Positions 45,014 to 52,631 of a stretch of DNA of 64,000 nt are shown one piece after another. Origin of the DNA: Pseudoalteromonas sp. A601 (GTDB lineage: Bacteria > Pseudomonadota > Gammaproteobacteria > Enterobacterales > Alteromonadaceae); assembly GCF_002165575.1 (NCBI RefSeq), contig NZ_MXQF01000001.1, positions 248,001-312,000 of the forward strand. Direction: 5' to 3'. Positions within the stretch are counted from its first letter, which is position 1, and every line of letters begins with the position of its first letter. The position numbers and the translations under genes were made by a program. The notes below the pieces were generated by a model, which saw nothing but the letters and a program-made list of their open reading frames with translations, was not told the origin of the DNA and did not search any database.

Positions 45014-45433
45014 TTAAGCCGTTTTATTAAACAATAAACCTTTATTGGTAAGTTTATCGGCAAATTCATCTAAAGCTTTAGCTACTTCACGAAACTCTTT
45101 AGTAGGGATCTCACGTATTACTTCATTACTTTGTTTATCTAGTACTTTAATGATTGGCGGATCACCCAACTCATCAAATTCAAATATCAAATTTGTTGCA
45201 GTAACTGGAATAAAGTCACTGAGTTTTTCTAAGTTATCTTTAACTTCAGCAATTAAGTCATTTTTATCCTGCTGCTCTTCTTTTCTAGTCTTATCGACAT
45301 CTACCGCCTCCCTGCCAGCAAGTTCCGTGCCTTTATTCCGTTTATCTTCTTCTATTACAGCTTTTACTTGCCCGGGTGCACTAGAAGAAGTAATGCCATC
45401 ATTAGCCTTTTGCGTAGAATTAAAATCAATCAT
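45014..45433 (-). CDS. flaG: FlaG family protein
   Basis: FlaG proteins affect filament length in polar flagella; their mechanism is not settled. The 139-residue product has a low-complexity N-terminus and the conserved C-terminal FlaG domain (NLIFEFDELGDPPIIKVLDK followed by NEVIREIPTKEF). I choose ATG 45433, because AAGGGG lies 6 nt upstream, over the adjacent GTG at 45436. The order flaG-fliD-fliS is as in Vibrio. Confidence 0.95.
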   Translation of the reverse strand: MIDFNSTQKANDGITSSSAPGQVKAVIEEDKRNKGTELAGREAVDVDKTRKEEQQDKNDLIAEVKDNLEKLSDFIPVTATNLIFEFDELGDPPIIKVLDKQSNEVIREIPTKEFREVAKALDEFADKLTNKGLLFNKTA

Positions 45434-45461
45434 CACAATCCCCTTGGTTATAAGCTTAAGT

Positions 45462-45505
45462 ATAAGCCACTATGAGAAAATTTGCTGTTTCGCTTAGTGG
45501 CTTAT
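45462..45505 (-). terminator. Long hairpin after flagellin 1
   Basis: The 11-bp arms ATAAGCCACTA and TAGTGGCTTAT enclose a 22-nt loop in the gap between flagellin 1 and flaG. No strong T-run follows; it may partly terminate, or stabilize, the flagellin 1 mRNA. Confidence 0.55.
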
Positions 45506-45519
45506 AAAACATTACTAAA

Positions 45520-46485
45520 TTACCCTAGTAATGATAACGCAACTTGAGGACGTTGATTCGCTTGACTCAAGATTGATTGACTCGCTTGTTGCAAGATTTG
45601 CATCTTCGTTAAGTTTGCAGTTTCTTGAGCAAAATCAGTATCCTGAATACGTGAACGAGCTGCTGATAAGTTTTCAGAGATATTCGATTGATTACGGATC
45701 GTTGATTGGAAGCGGTTTTGAATTGCACCCAACTCCGCACGTTTTTTATCAACTACTGCTATCAACGAATCCATACCCGCTAATACAGCTTGAGCTTTAG
45801 CTTGAGTTGATACACTAATATCACCGGCTGTAAACGTAGTGGCAAAATCTAACGACGCGGCTGTAGTTGCGCCATCGATAGCACTGATACCTTCAGCTAA
45901 TTCTGCTAGCGTATTACCAGTAACACCCGCAGCTACACCTGCAATACCTGATAACGTAAAACCACCATTCGCTTCTACAGAATTCGTGGTCTCACCGACT
46001 GTTTGCATACTGAAGTTAATTGTTTGTACTGCATCAGCACCTACTTGAAACTTAGCATCATAGGTACCGTCCAATAGATTTTGACCACCAAAGGTAGTAT
46101 CCGCAGCAACTCGATTAACTTCTTCAGATAACGAACGAATTTCTTCTTGAACCGCTAATCGATCTTCATCCGTATTAGAACCATTTGAAGCCTGTTGAGC
46201 AAGAGTACGAATACGTTGAAACATTGATGTTACTTCATCAAGAGCGCCTTCAGCAGTTTGCGCTAATGAAATGCCGTCGTTTGCATTTCGGTTACCCTGA
46301 TTCAAGCCATTAACTTGGCTGGTTAAACGGTTTGCGATTTGCATACCTGCTGCATCATCTTTCGCACTATTAATACGAAAACCTGATGATAGACGTTGGA
46401 ATGAAGTATCGAGTGAATTACTCGATTTACTTAGCTGTCTTTGTGCGTTCAATGAACTCACATTGGTATTTACATATAAAGCCAT
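45520..46485 (-). CDS. fliC: Flagellin 1
   Basis: A 321-residue filament subunit. The N-terminal D0/D1 ([40 protein letters not shown]) and C-terminal D1/D0 (RIQDTDFAQETANLTKMQIL; ending QVALSLLG) are conserved. The variable centre is short, which is normal for polar flagellins glycosylated on Ser/Thr. It is very close in sequence to flagellin 3 and less so to flagellin 2. AGCGGAGGCTAAT before the ATG is a strong ribosome-binding site and is complementary to the candidate small RNA at 47926-48033. It is transcribed from a sigma-28-like promoter. Confidence 0.97.
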   Translation of the reverse strand: MALYVNTNVSSLNAQRQLSKSSNSLDTSFQRLSSGFRINSAKDDAAGMQIANRLTSQVNGLNQGNRNANDGISLAQTAEGALDEVTSMFQRIRTLAQQASNGSNTDEDRLAVQEEIRSLSEEVNRVAADTTFGGQNLLDGTYDAKFQVGADAVQTINFSMQTVGETTNSVEANGGFTLSGIAGVAAGVTGNTLAELAEGISAIDGATTAASLDFATTFTAGDISVSTQAKAQAVLAGMDSLIAVVDKKRAELGAIQNRFQSTIRNQSNISENLSAARSRIQDTDFAQETANLTKMQILQQASQSILSQANQRPQVALSLLG

Positions 46486-46489
46486 ATTA

Positions 46490-46502
46490 GCCTCCGCTTT
46501 AT
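46490..46502 (-). promoter_or_regulatory. Ribosome-binding site of flagellin 1, predicted small-RNA target
   Basis: The mRNA segment ATAAAGCGGAGGC contains GGAGG, with its last base 4 nt from the start codon. Its 13 nt are perfectly complementary to 47965-47977 of the plus-strand small-RNA candidate, including that RNA's hairpin loop. Flagellins 2 and 3 have different sequences at this position. Confidence 0.6.
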
Positions 46503-46586
46503 CATTTTAATAGTAATACGACGGGATACCCCTACCCTGCCATACTACCTGACTTAGAGTCCTAGATTTGTAGTTCTCTAAGTCTG

Positions 46587-46613
46587 TTATCGCCCGATAA
46601 AGTGAAAGCTTTA
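46587..46613 (-). promoter_or_regulatory. Sigma-28 promoter of flagellin 1
   Basis: The minus strand reads TAAAGCTT, 11 nt, then GGCGATAA, close to the FliA consensus TAAAGTTT-N11-GCCGATAA. It lies just after the flagellin 2 stop and gives a leader of ~95 nt. Confidence 0.8.
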
Positions 46614-46638
46614 GTTTTATTTGTAAAACTTTTAGTTT

Positions 46639-47625
46639 TTAACCTTGTAGTAAACTCAATGCTGCTTGTGGCCGTTGATTTGCTTGCCCTAAAATAGTTT
46701 GGCTCGCCTGTTGTAGAATCTGATTTTTCGTTAAGTTAGCCGTTTCCGCCGCGAAATCAGCATCTTTTATTCTTGATTTAGCTGCAGCTAGATTTTCAGA
46801 AATATTAGCTTGGTTACGGATTGTAGATTGAAAACGGTTTTGCACCGCACCGAGCTCAGCACGCTTTTTATCGACTACAGCGATAAGCGAATCCATTCCC
46901 GCCAATACTTTTTGTGCATTTACTTGTGTCGAAACACTAATTCCGTCGGCTGTAAATACACCTGCAAAGCTAATTGAAGAAGCAGATATACCAGCTGAAC
47001 CGACCGTAGCTATAGTACTTATACCTGCTGCTAAAACATCATAGTCTTTACCACCTACAGCAGCCGCAACTCCAGCAATACCAGAAAGAGTAAAGCCACC
47101 AGCTAATGTGTTGGGAGTACCGGCACTATCAGTTCCAACTGTCTGCATACTAAAGCCAATCGTTTGTACTGCATCAGCACCCACTTGGAAACTTGCGGCA
47201 TAACTACCATCTAGTAAGTTCTGACCACCAAATGTAGTGTCGCTGGCAATACGGTTTACTTCTGCTGATAGTTGACGTATTTCTTCTTGAATTGCCAGTC
47301 TATCTTCATCTGTATTTGAACCGTTCGCAGCCTGTTGTGATAATGTACGAATTCGTTGGAATGAATTAGTGATCTCTTCTAGCGCGCCTTCGGCTGTCTG
47401 CGCAAGAGAAATACCGTCGTTCGCATTGCGATTACCTTGGTTCAACCCAAGAATTTGCGACTGAAGTCGATCAGAGATTTGTAAACCTGCAGCATCATCG
47501 GCTGCGCTATTTATACGTAGTCCTGATGATAAACGCTTAAATGACGTATCTAAGTCATTACCCGTATTTGTTAGCTGACGCTGTGCATTTAATGCACTCA
47601 CATTCGTATTTACATATAAAGCCAT
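46639..47625 (-). CDS. fliC: Flagellin 2
   Basis: A 328-residue flagellin with the same D0/D1 ends ([40 protein letters not shown]) but more diverged from flagellins 1 and 3 and with a different middle (around 175-235). GAGAGTTTATT precedes the ATG. Its candidate promoter is of the sigma-54 type, unlike its neighbours. That is reminiscent of V. cholerae FlaA, the sigma-54-dependent main flagellin, so this may be the essential or first-assembled subunit. Confidence 0.97.
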   Translation of the reverse strand: MALYVNTNVSALNAQRQLTNTGNDLDTSFKRLSSGLRINSAADDAAGLQISDRLQSQILGLNQGNRNANDGISLAQTAEGALEEITNSFQRIRTLSQQAANGSNTDEDRLAIQEEIRQLSAEVNRIASDTTFGGQNLLDGSYAASFQVGADAVQTIGFSMQTVGTDSAGTPNTLAGGFTLSGIAGVAAAVGGKDYDVLAAGISTIATVGSAGISASSISFAGVFTADGISVSTQVNAQKVLAGMDSLIAVVDKKRAELGAVQNRFQSTIRNQANISENLAAAKSRIKDADFAAETANLTKNQILQQASQTILGQANQRPQAALSLLQG

Positions 47626-47772
47626 AATAAACTCTCTTATTATCTGTCAAAGTTAAGTCACCAGCTTAGCTAGTGATATTTGACAAAGTGACTCATTACA
47701 ACGGCAAACTTTAATTGCCTGGGGCAAAAAACTGCCACTTTGCAGGTTATTTAAAAATTTAATAAGAGTAGA

Positions 47773-47787
47773 GCAAACTTTAGGCCA
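47773..47787 (-). promoter_or_regulatory. Sigma-54-type promoter of flagellin 2
   Basis: The minus strand reads TGGCCT-AAAGT-TTGC with the GG-N10-GC geometry. The predicted start near 47761 gives a ~136-nt leader that can form short GGCA/TGCC and GGCAA/TTGCC hairpins. No sigma-28 -10 is evident in this gap. Confidence 0.68.
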
Positions 47788-47837
47788 ACTTTTTATAGTC
47801 GCGCATAAGAGCTGTATGTTGAAGATGTACAATATGA

Positions 47838-47860
47838 AAAGGCTCTAAATAAGAGCCTTT
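47838..47860 (-). terminator. Hairpin terminator of flagellin 3
   Basis: The 9-bp stem AAAGGCTCT / AGAGCCTTT with a 5-nt loop is followed on the minus strand by TTTTC after the arm. It lies 217 nt downstream of the flagellin 3 stop and just upstream of the flagellin 2 promoter. Confidence 0.65.
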
Positions 47861-47900
47861 ATAAAGATAAGTTTGAGAGTAGGTTTTTCAAAGCTAAAAG

Positions 47901-47915
47901 TGGCATGCTTTATGC
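47901..47915 (+). promoter_or_regulatory. Sigma-54-type promoter of an orphan plus-strand transcript
   Basis: The plus strand reads TGGCAT-GCTTT-ATGC followed by TTTT, with GG and GC exactly 10 nt apart. No protein gene follows on this strand. The predicted start (~47926) lies immediately before the first of three hairpins. Confidence 0.68.
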
Positions 47916-47925
47916 TTTTAACTCT

Positions 47926-48033
47926 ATGTTCTTACAAATGTTAGAACATTACCGGATTTTAAGCGCCTCCGCTTTATAATCCTTCAATAGCGCCTTTGTT
48001 AATACCCCATCAGACAAAGGCGCTTTTTATTTT
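47926..48033 (+). ncRNA. Candidate sigma-54-dependent flagellar small RNA
   Basis: The predicted ~108-nt transcript has three stem-loops. Hairpin 1 (47928-47947): GTTCTTAC/GTTAGAAC with one mismatch, loop AAAT. Hairpin 2 (47954-47982): outer GGATT/AATCC, inner AAGCG/CGCTT, loop CCTC. Hairpin 3 (47990-48023): perfect 10-bp GCGCCTTTGT/ACAAAGGCGC followed by TTTTTATTTT, a strong intrinsic terminator in the plus direction only. Nucleotides 47965-47977 (GCCTCCGCTTTAT) equal the plus strand at 46490-46502, so the RNA can pair 13 nt with the flagellin 1 ribosome-binding site. No ORF is supported. I do not recognise the family. Existence and target are predictions. Confidence 0.62.
47990..48033 (+). 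terminator. Intrinsic terminator of the small-RNA candidate
   Basis: A perfect 10-bp GC-rich stem with a 14-nt loop and the T-tract TTTTTATTTT on the plus strand. On the minus strand the stem is followed by TATTGAAGG, with no T-run, so it is oriented for a plus-strand transcript. Confidence 0.82.
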
Positions 48034-48076
48034 AAGTCAATAAATTGACTTTCCTTTACTCATAAAAAGCTAATTA

Positions 48077-49042
48077 TTAACCTAGAAGACTTAGTGCAGC
48101 CTGTGGACGCTGATTTGCCTGGCTAAGAATTGTTTGGCTTGCCTGTTGTAAAATCTGCATCTTAGTTAAGTTAGCTGTTTCTTGAGCAAAATCAGTATCT
48201 TTGATACGAGATTGTGCAGCACTTAAGTTTTCTGAAATATTTGATTGGTTGCGAATCGTTGATTGGAAACGATTTTGTACCGCACCTAGCTCTGCACGCT
48301 TCTTATCAACCACTGCTATCAACGAATCCATGCCCGCTAGCACAGCTTGTGCATTAGCCTGTGTTGAAACACTGATCTCACCCGCAGTAAACGTAGTAGC
48401 AAAATCTAACGATGCAGCTGTAGTTGTGCCGTCAATAGCACTAATACCTTCAGCAAGCTCTGCTAGTGTATTCCCTGTTACACCCGCAGCAACACCAGCA
48501 ATACCTGATAATGTAAAACCACCATTAGCTTCTAAAGAATTCGTGGTCGCCCCCACTGTTTGCATGCTGAAGTCAATTGTTTGTACCGCATCAGCACCTA
48601 CTTGGAATTTCGCATCGTACGTTCCATCAAGCAAATTTTGGCCGCCGAAAGTCGTATCACCCGCAACACGGTTTACTTCTGCCGATAGTGAACGCATTTC
48701 TTCTTGAATTGCTAGGCGGTCTTCATCCGTATTTGAACCATTTGATGCTTGTTGAGCAAGTGTACGCATACGTTGGAACATTGATGTTACTTCATCAAGT
48801 GCGCCCTCAGCAGTTTGCGCTAAAGAGATACCGTCGTTTGCGTTACGGTTACCTTGGTTAAGGCCATTGATTTGTGACGTTAAACGGTCAGAAATTTGTA
48901 AACCAGCCGCATCATCTTTCGCACTATTAATACGAAAGCCTGATGATAAACGTTGGAATGATGTATCCAGTGAATTACCTGAATTCATCAATTGTCTTTG
49001 TGCGTTTAATGAACTAACATTTGTATTTACATATAAAGCCAT
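48077..49042 (-). CDS. fliC: Flagellin 3
   Basis: A 321-residue flagellin starting [20 protein letters not shown] at ATG 49042, preceded by GGGAGAGATAAT. An in-frame start at 49081 would only add an unrelated 13-residue tail. It is nearly the same as flagellin 1 throughout, including the variable centre (TLAELAEGISAIDG, SLDFATTFTAGEISVSTQAN), pointing to recent duplication or gene conversion. It has a sigma-28-like promoter ~100 nt upstream. Confidence 0.97.
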   Translation of the reverse strand: MALYVNTNVSSLNAQRQLMNSGNSLDTSFQRLSSGFRINSAKDDAAGLQISDRLTSQINGLNQGNRNANDGISLAQTAEGALDEVTSMFQRMRTLAQQASNGSNTDEDRLAIQEEMRSLSAEVNRVAGDTTFGGQNLLDGTYDAKFQVGADAVQTIDFSMQTVGATTNSLEANGGFTLSGIAGVAAGVTGNTLAELAEGISAIDGTTTAASLDFATTFTAGEISVSTQANAQAVLAGMDSLIAVVDKKRAELGAVQNRFQSTIRNQSNISENLSAAQSRIKDTDFAQETANLTKMQILQQASQTILSQANQRPQAALSLLG

Positions 49043-49137
49043 GATTATCTCTCCCGAAGTAAACTTATCATTTACTCTCAAACTTACTTAAATTAAGCAG
49101 TGGTTGTTGTTTACAACGCTTTGCTTGGTTAATTAAG

Positions 49138-49164
49138 TTATCGGTCTGCTCAAAAATTCCTTTA
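49138..49164 (-). promoter_or_regulatory. Sigma-28 promoter of flagellin 3
   Basis: The minus strand reads TAAAGGAA, 11 nt, ACCGATAA, close to the FliA consensus. The leader would be about 90 nt. Confidence 0.78.
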
Positions 49165-49356
49165 GTTTTTTTTTGATTTTTTTTGAATTAAATAGTTAAG
49201 CCAATGTTTTTATATATCTTTTATACTATCAATTTAATCTTTTTAAGTTGGCATTGGATATTTTTCAACATTAAACATTAGTGCTGAAAAACTATTTCGA
49301 ATGAAGCTAACTAATTAATTTTTAAAGGGGAGGAATTAAAATTGAGTGTTTTAAAA

Positions 49357-49382
49357 GAGTAAGGCAAGACTTTGCCTTACTC
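49357..49382 (-). terminator. Intrinsic terminator of flgJKL
   Basis: A perfect 11-bp stem GAGTAAGGCAA / TTGCCTTACTC with a 4-nt loop is followed on the minus strand by TTTTAAAA, 10 nt after the flgL stop. Confidence 0.88.
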
Positions 49383-49391
49383 TGGGGTTAT

Positions 49392-50624
49392 TTATAAGTA
49401 ATCAAATAAGGAAAGATTAGCCAGTCGGCCAAAAGTTGCCTGTGATGCCTGTAAGGCCGTTTCTTGCTTTGTTAGCTCTGTAATCGCTTCGGCCATATCT
49501 AGTTCAACTAAATCTGCGCGAGACGCTTTATTGTTTATATCTAAATCGGCGTTTGATTGTGTTACTTTTTCTGTAGTATTTAAACGTCCGCCTAGGCCAG
49601 CTTGAGTTAATGATACTTGATTCTTACTGTTATCAATTTGTGTCATAGCATCTGCGAGGACTTGGTCGTAATCATCTTGGCTTATTGTCGAATCGGTTAG
49701 ACCAGCTATTAAATCATTTAAGGTATTTAGCACATTCTCCTTTTGCGGTGCCTCTAGGGTAACGTCTACTTGCCCTGTTGCAACTGGATTGATATCTATT
49801 TCCATCCCTGCAAATTTGATTTGTGTCCCCTCGAAACTTCCTGACTCAATTACCGTACCGCCTTGCTCTACTTGGTAAGTATTTGGCGTACCGGCTGTTG
49901 TAATTATATTAAAAGTATTAGCCCCAGCAGCGGCAGTGGGATCGGCGTTATAATTTGCTTTATGGAACTCATCAAATTGACCTTGTTCACGCACGTAAAC
50001 TTTAGCACTATTGATTCCACCTGAAACTGTGGCATCATTTGACTCTACATTTAATCGGGCATCAACTTTTTCAAAAATCTCAAAGCCATTGTCGCTCGAT
50101 TTAACATCAACTCCTGCTGCAATTTTTATTTTATGCTGCCCTTGATCGCCATTATAAGTATATTTTCCTGTTGACGAATCAAATGAGTAGGTTTGAGTAT
50201 TATCTTGATAACCAGAGAATATGTATTTCCCATCTTCAGTTTTGGCATTCATTAAATCAAGAACACTACTTTGAATTGCTTTTATTTCTTCTGCGATACC
50301 CTCACGGTCAATATCAGAATACGCACCATTACCCGCTTGAATAGCAAGAGTATGCGCTTTTTCTAAAGAGCCTTTAATATTATCAAGTACACTATCTTGA
50401 GTCGTAAGCCTACTAGTTAGCATAGTGATATTCTTGCTATATTGTTCATTTGATTCAATACGGTCAGTATAAAGCATGGCTCTAGCTGTGGCTGCGGGAT
50501 CGTCAGATGCAGTGAGCACTCGCTTTTGTGTGTTGACCTGCTCTTGTGCTTTATTGACATTTTGCTGGCCATTTAAGATTGAATTCAATCCATTTTGGTA
50601 CATTAAATTATTTGATAAACGCAT
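49392..50624 (-). CDS. flgL: Hook-filament junction protein FlgL
   Basis: FlgL (HAP3) links the hook-associated FlgK zone to the filament. The 410-residue protein starts MRLSNNLMYQNGLNSILNGQ, has the flagellin-like coiled-coil ends (QVNTQKRVLTASDDPAATAR; LVELDMAEAITELTKQETAL) and a larger central domain. It begins 2 nt after flgK and ends at a clear terminator. Confidence 0.97.
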   Translation of the reverse strand: MRLSNNLMYQNGLNSILNGQQNVNKAQEQVNTQKRVLTASDDPAATARAMLYTDRIESNEQYSKNITMLTSRLTTQDSVLDNIKGSLEKAHTLAIQAGNGAYSDIDREGIAEEIKAIQSSVLDLMNAKTEDGKYIFSGYQDNTQTYSFDSSTGKYTYNGDQGQHKIKIAAGVDVKSSDNGFEIFEKVDARLNVESNDATVSGGINSAKVYVREQGQFDEFHKANYNADPTAAAGANTFNIITTAGTPNTYQVEQGGTVIESGSFEGTQIKFAGMEIDINPVATGQVDVTLEAPQKENVLNTLNDLIAGLTDSTISQDDYDQVLADAMTQIDNSKNQVSLTQAGLGGRLNTTEKVTQSNADLDINNKASRADLVELDMAEAITELTKQETALQASQATFGRLANLSLFDYL

Positions 50625-50626
50625 AA

Positions 50627-52630
50627 TTACCTCGCAGCACTCAGAAGTGTGTCAAAAATTGTTCGGGCTGTTGAAAGCACTTGTGCAGATGCAGCATATG
50701 ATTGTTGAAAGCGCAGTAAATTAGCCGCTTCTTCATCTAAATTAACCCCAGATAAAGACTCGTACCAGGCCTCTGACTGCTGTGCAAGTGCATCAAATGC
50801 TGCACCGTTAGTCATAGCTTGGTTGGTAATAACACCAATATCAGTTACTAAACCCGCGTATGATTCGTTAAAGGTTTTATGATTATCAGCTGTCGATGAG
50901 CTAACCACATTTTGACGCACTAACTCACCACTTTGTAATTCCGCCAATTTGAGGCCATTGCGATTGTCATCAAAACCGCCTTCGTTAAATTCAAGAGTGA
51001 AAGTATCCCCGACAGCAGGAGTGCCCTCTATATTAAAATCGAAGCCATAAGTGTCATAAGGTGCGCCAGCTTGCGAAAGCATATTCTCAGCGGGAGGTGT
51101 TATAGTAAAAGTTGTTGTACCACTGGCATCCGTTATAGAGTACTCATTAGCATTAGCGGTTTTAACTAAACTAACATCACCATTTGCAAGGCTTGGTGGT
51201 GATGTAATAAAGCCACCAGAAGTAACACTTGTTACTGTGCCAGCAGAAATGTTTGCACTCCCCGTATTATTAATATCATCGGCAGTTCTAATGGGTGATG
51301 CGAGAGCTAATGCGTCTGGGCGATCGGTTGCAAGCTCGAGAGTTGACGCCGCCTGTGAATTTAGTTTAAGTTGAAACTTGTCACCAACATTACTTGTACC
51401 TGAAACATTTATTTGTAATCCATAAAGCTCAACCCCAGGGTTATTTGTGGAATCAATAACACCACCGGTAATAGTCGCTGTTGAAGCACTACCTAGTGGC
51501 TCGCCTTTATTATCTATTGGCTGAATCTCAACCGTATTCGCCGCCGTATAAGTAATAATGAAATCACTGGCCGGTAATTCGCTGCCCATACCTGGTTCTA
51601 CGGTTCCGGTCATGACTGAGCCACCTGTATTAGCTTGATATGCAAATGCATCGACTGTTGGTATAGTGAATATATCGCCTCCCAAGTCACCATTCCCATC
51701 CATCCCTAGCTTATTTTGTTCATTAAAGGCATCAGCTAAAGCTAAGCCCATCTGCCCTAATTGGTTTTGTGCTGGGACTAAAATATTATCACGAAAGGCG
51801 AGCAAGCCGCCTATTTTACCCTTTAATGAGCTTGTATCCACTTCAAGTGGTATAGCTGCGCCACCGTTAACATCTAGGTGAAGCTCTTTAAAATCAGGAT
51901 CCGGATCACCTGTCATCGAAAACAGATTAAATGTACCATCTTGCATAACTAATGATTCACCAGTTCCCATAAACAATAGCTTTTCCCCATTAGGACCGTC
52001 TAGAGTTTCAATATCGACTAACTCAGATAGCTCTCGGATTGCTAAATCGCGCTGATTATATAAAGTGCTAGACTCCCCTTCGCTACGAGTACCATGCACT
52101 GCGGCAATTTGTTTATTCAATGAACTAATATTCTGCACTAAAGTGTTTGCCTCATCAGCAAATATTTCTAACTGCTCATTCACGACATTTTTTTGATCAA
52201 ACACAATTCCTGACAAACGATCCATTTGTTCAATTAAGTTTTCTGCATCTGTCATAACCAACGAGCGCGCGACAGTTGAAGATGGTTGATTAAGGCTTTC
52301 TTGTACATTATTGAATAATGAATTAATACTGGAAGATAAGCTATTCGACTCTTCTGAAAATAATGTATCAACACGACTAGCTTCTGTTACAAATTGATCA
52401 AAAAAAGCTTTATTTGAGGTATCACGATTCAATTGTTTTTGTGCAAATTCATTGATCAATCTATACGTTTCACCACGACCAACTTGATTGTCAATCATAG
52501 TCAAATGCTCCGTACGCTCACGTACGTAGCCTTCTGTATTTACATTTGCGATGTTTTTACTGGTCGTTTGCAACAATTCAGAGTTAGCACGAACTCCTGA
52601 GCTTGCAATGTCAAATAAATTAAACGACAT
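50627..52630 (-). CDS. flgK: Hook-associated protein FlgK
   Basis: FlgK (HAP1) forms the junction zone on the hook tip. The 667-residue protein has the rod/hook N-terminal motif (SSGVRANSELLQTTSKNIAN followed by VNTEGYVRER) and the C-terminal SGVNLDEEAANLLRFQQSYA block. It begins one base after flgJ, so the J-K-L genes form one operon. Confidence 0.97.
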   Translation of the reverse strand: MSFNLFDIASSGVRANSELLQTTSKNIANVNTEGYVRERTEHLTMIDNQVGRGETYRLINEFAQKQLNRDTSNKAFFDQFVTEASRVDTLFSEESNSLSSSINSLFNNVQESLNQPSSTVARSLVMTDAENLIEQMDRLSGIVFDQKNVVNEQLEIFADEANTLVQNISSLNKQIAAVHGTRSEGESSTLYNQRDLAIRELSELVDIETLDGPNGEKLLFMGTGESLVMQDGTFNLFSMTGDPDPDFKELHLDVNGGAAIPLEVDTSSLKGKIGGLLAFRDNILVPAQNQLGQMGLALADAFNEQNKLGMDGNGDLGGDIFTIPTVDAFAYQANTGGSVMTGTVEPGMGSELPASDFIITYTAANTVEIQPIDNKGEPLGSASTATITGGVIDSTNNPGVELYGLQINVSGTSNVGDKFQLKLNSQAASTLELATDRPDALALASPIRTADDINNTGSANISAGTVTSVTSGGFITSPPSLANGDVSLVKTANANEYSITDASGTTTFTITPPAENMLSQAGAPYDTYGFDFNIEGTPAVGDTFTLEFNEGGFDDNRNGLKLAELQSGELVRQNVVSSSTADNHKTFNESYAGLVTDIGVITNQAMTNGAAFDALAQQSEAWYESLSGVNLDEEAANLLRFQQSYAASAQVLSTARTIFDTLLSAAR

Positions 52631-52631
52631 C

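Larger units (their letters stand above)
47626..48076. other. 451-nt gap between flagellins 2 and 3
   Basis: The gap holds no protein gene. In order it contains the flagellin 2 leader, its sigma-54-like promoter (47773-47787), a terminator-like hairpin (47838-47860), a plus-strand sigma-54-like promoter (47901-47915), the small-RNA candidate with terminator (47926-48033), and the flagellin 3 trailer. Confidence 0.8.
49043..49391. other. Gap between flagellin 3 and flgL
   Basis: 349 nt without a gene. It holds the flagellin 3 leader and sigma-28 promoter, a very AT-rich stretch (about 49165-49330) in which I see nothing definite, and the flgL terminator hairpin at 49357-49382. Confidence 0.75.

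Noticed and set aside
47724..47737. A sigma-54-like site TGGCAGTTTTTTGC (minus) in the flagellin 2 leader
   Set aside because: GG and GC are only 9 nt apart. Sigma-54 tolerates no change from 10, and a correctly spaced site lies upstream at 47773-47787.
49326..49361. Plus-strand GGGGAGG followed by a short TTG-initiated frame before the flgL terminator
   Set aside because: The frame is only six codons long, with no promoter or following gene. It is probably chance in AT-rich DNA.
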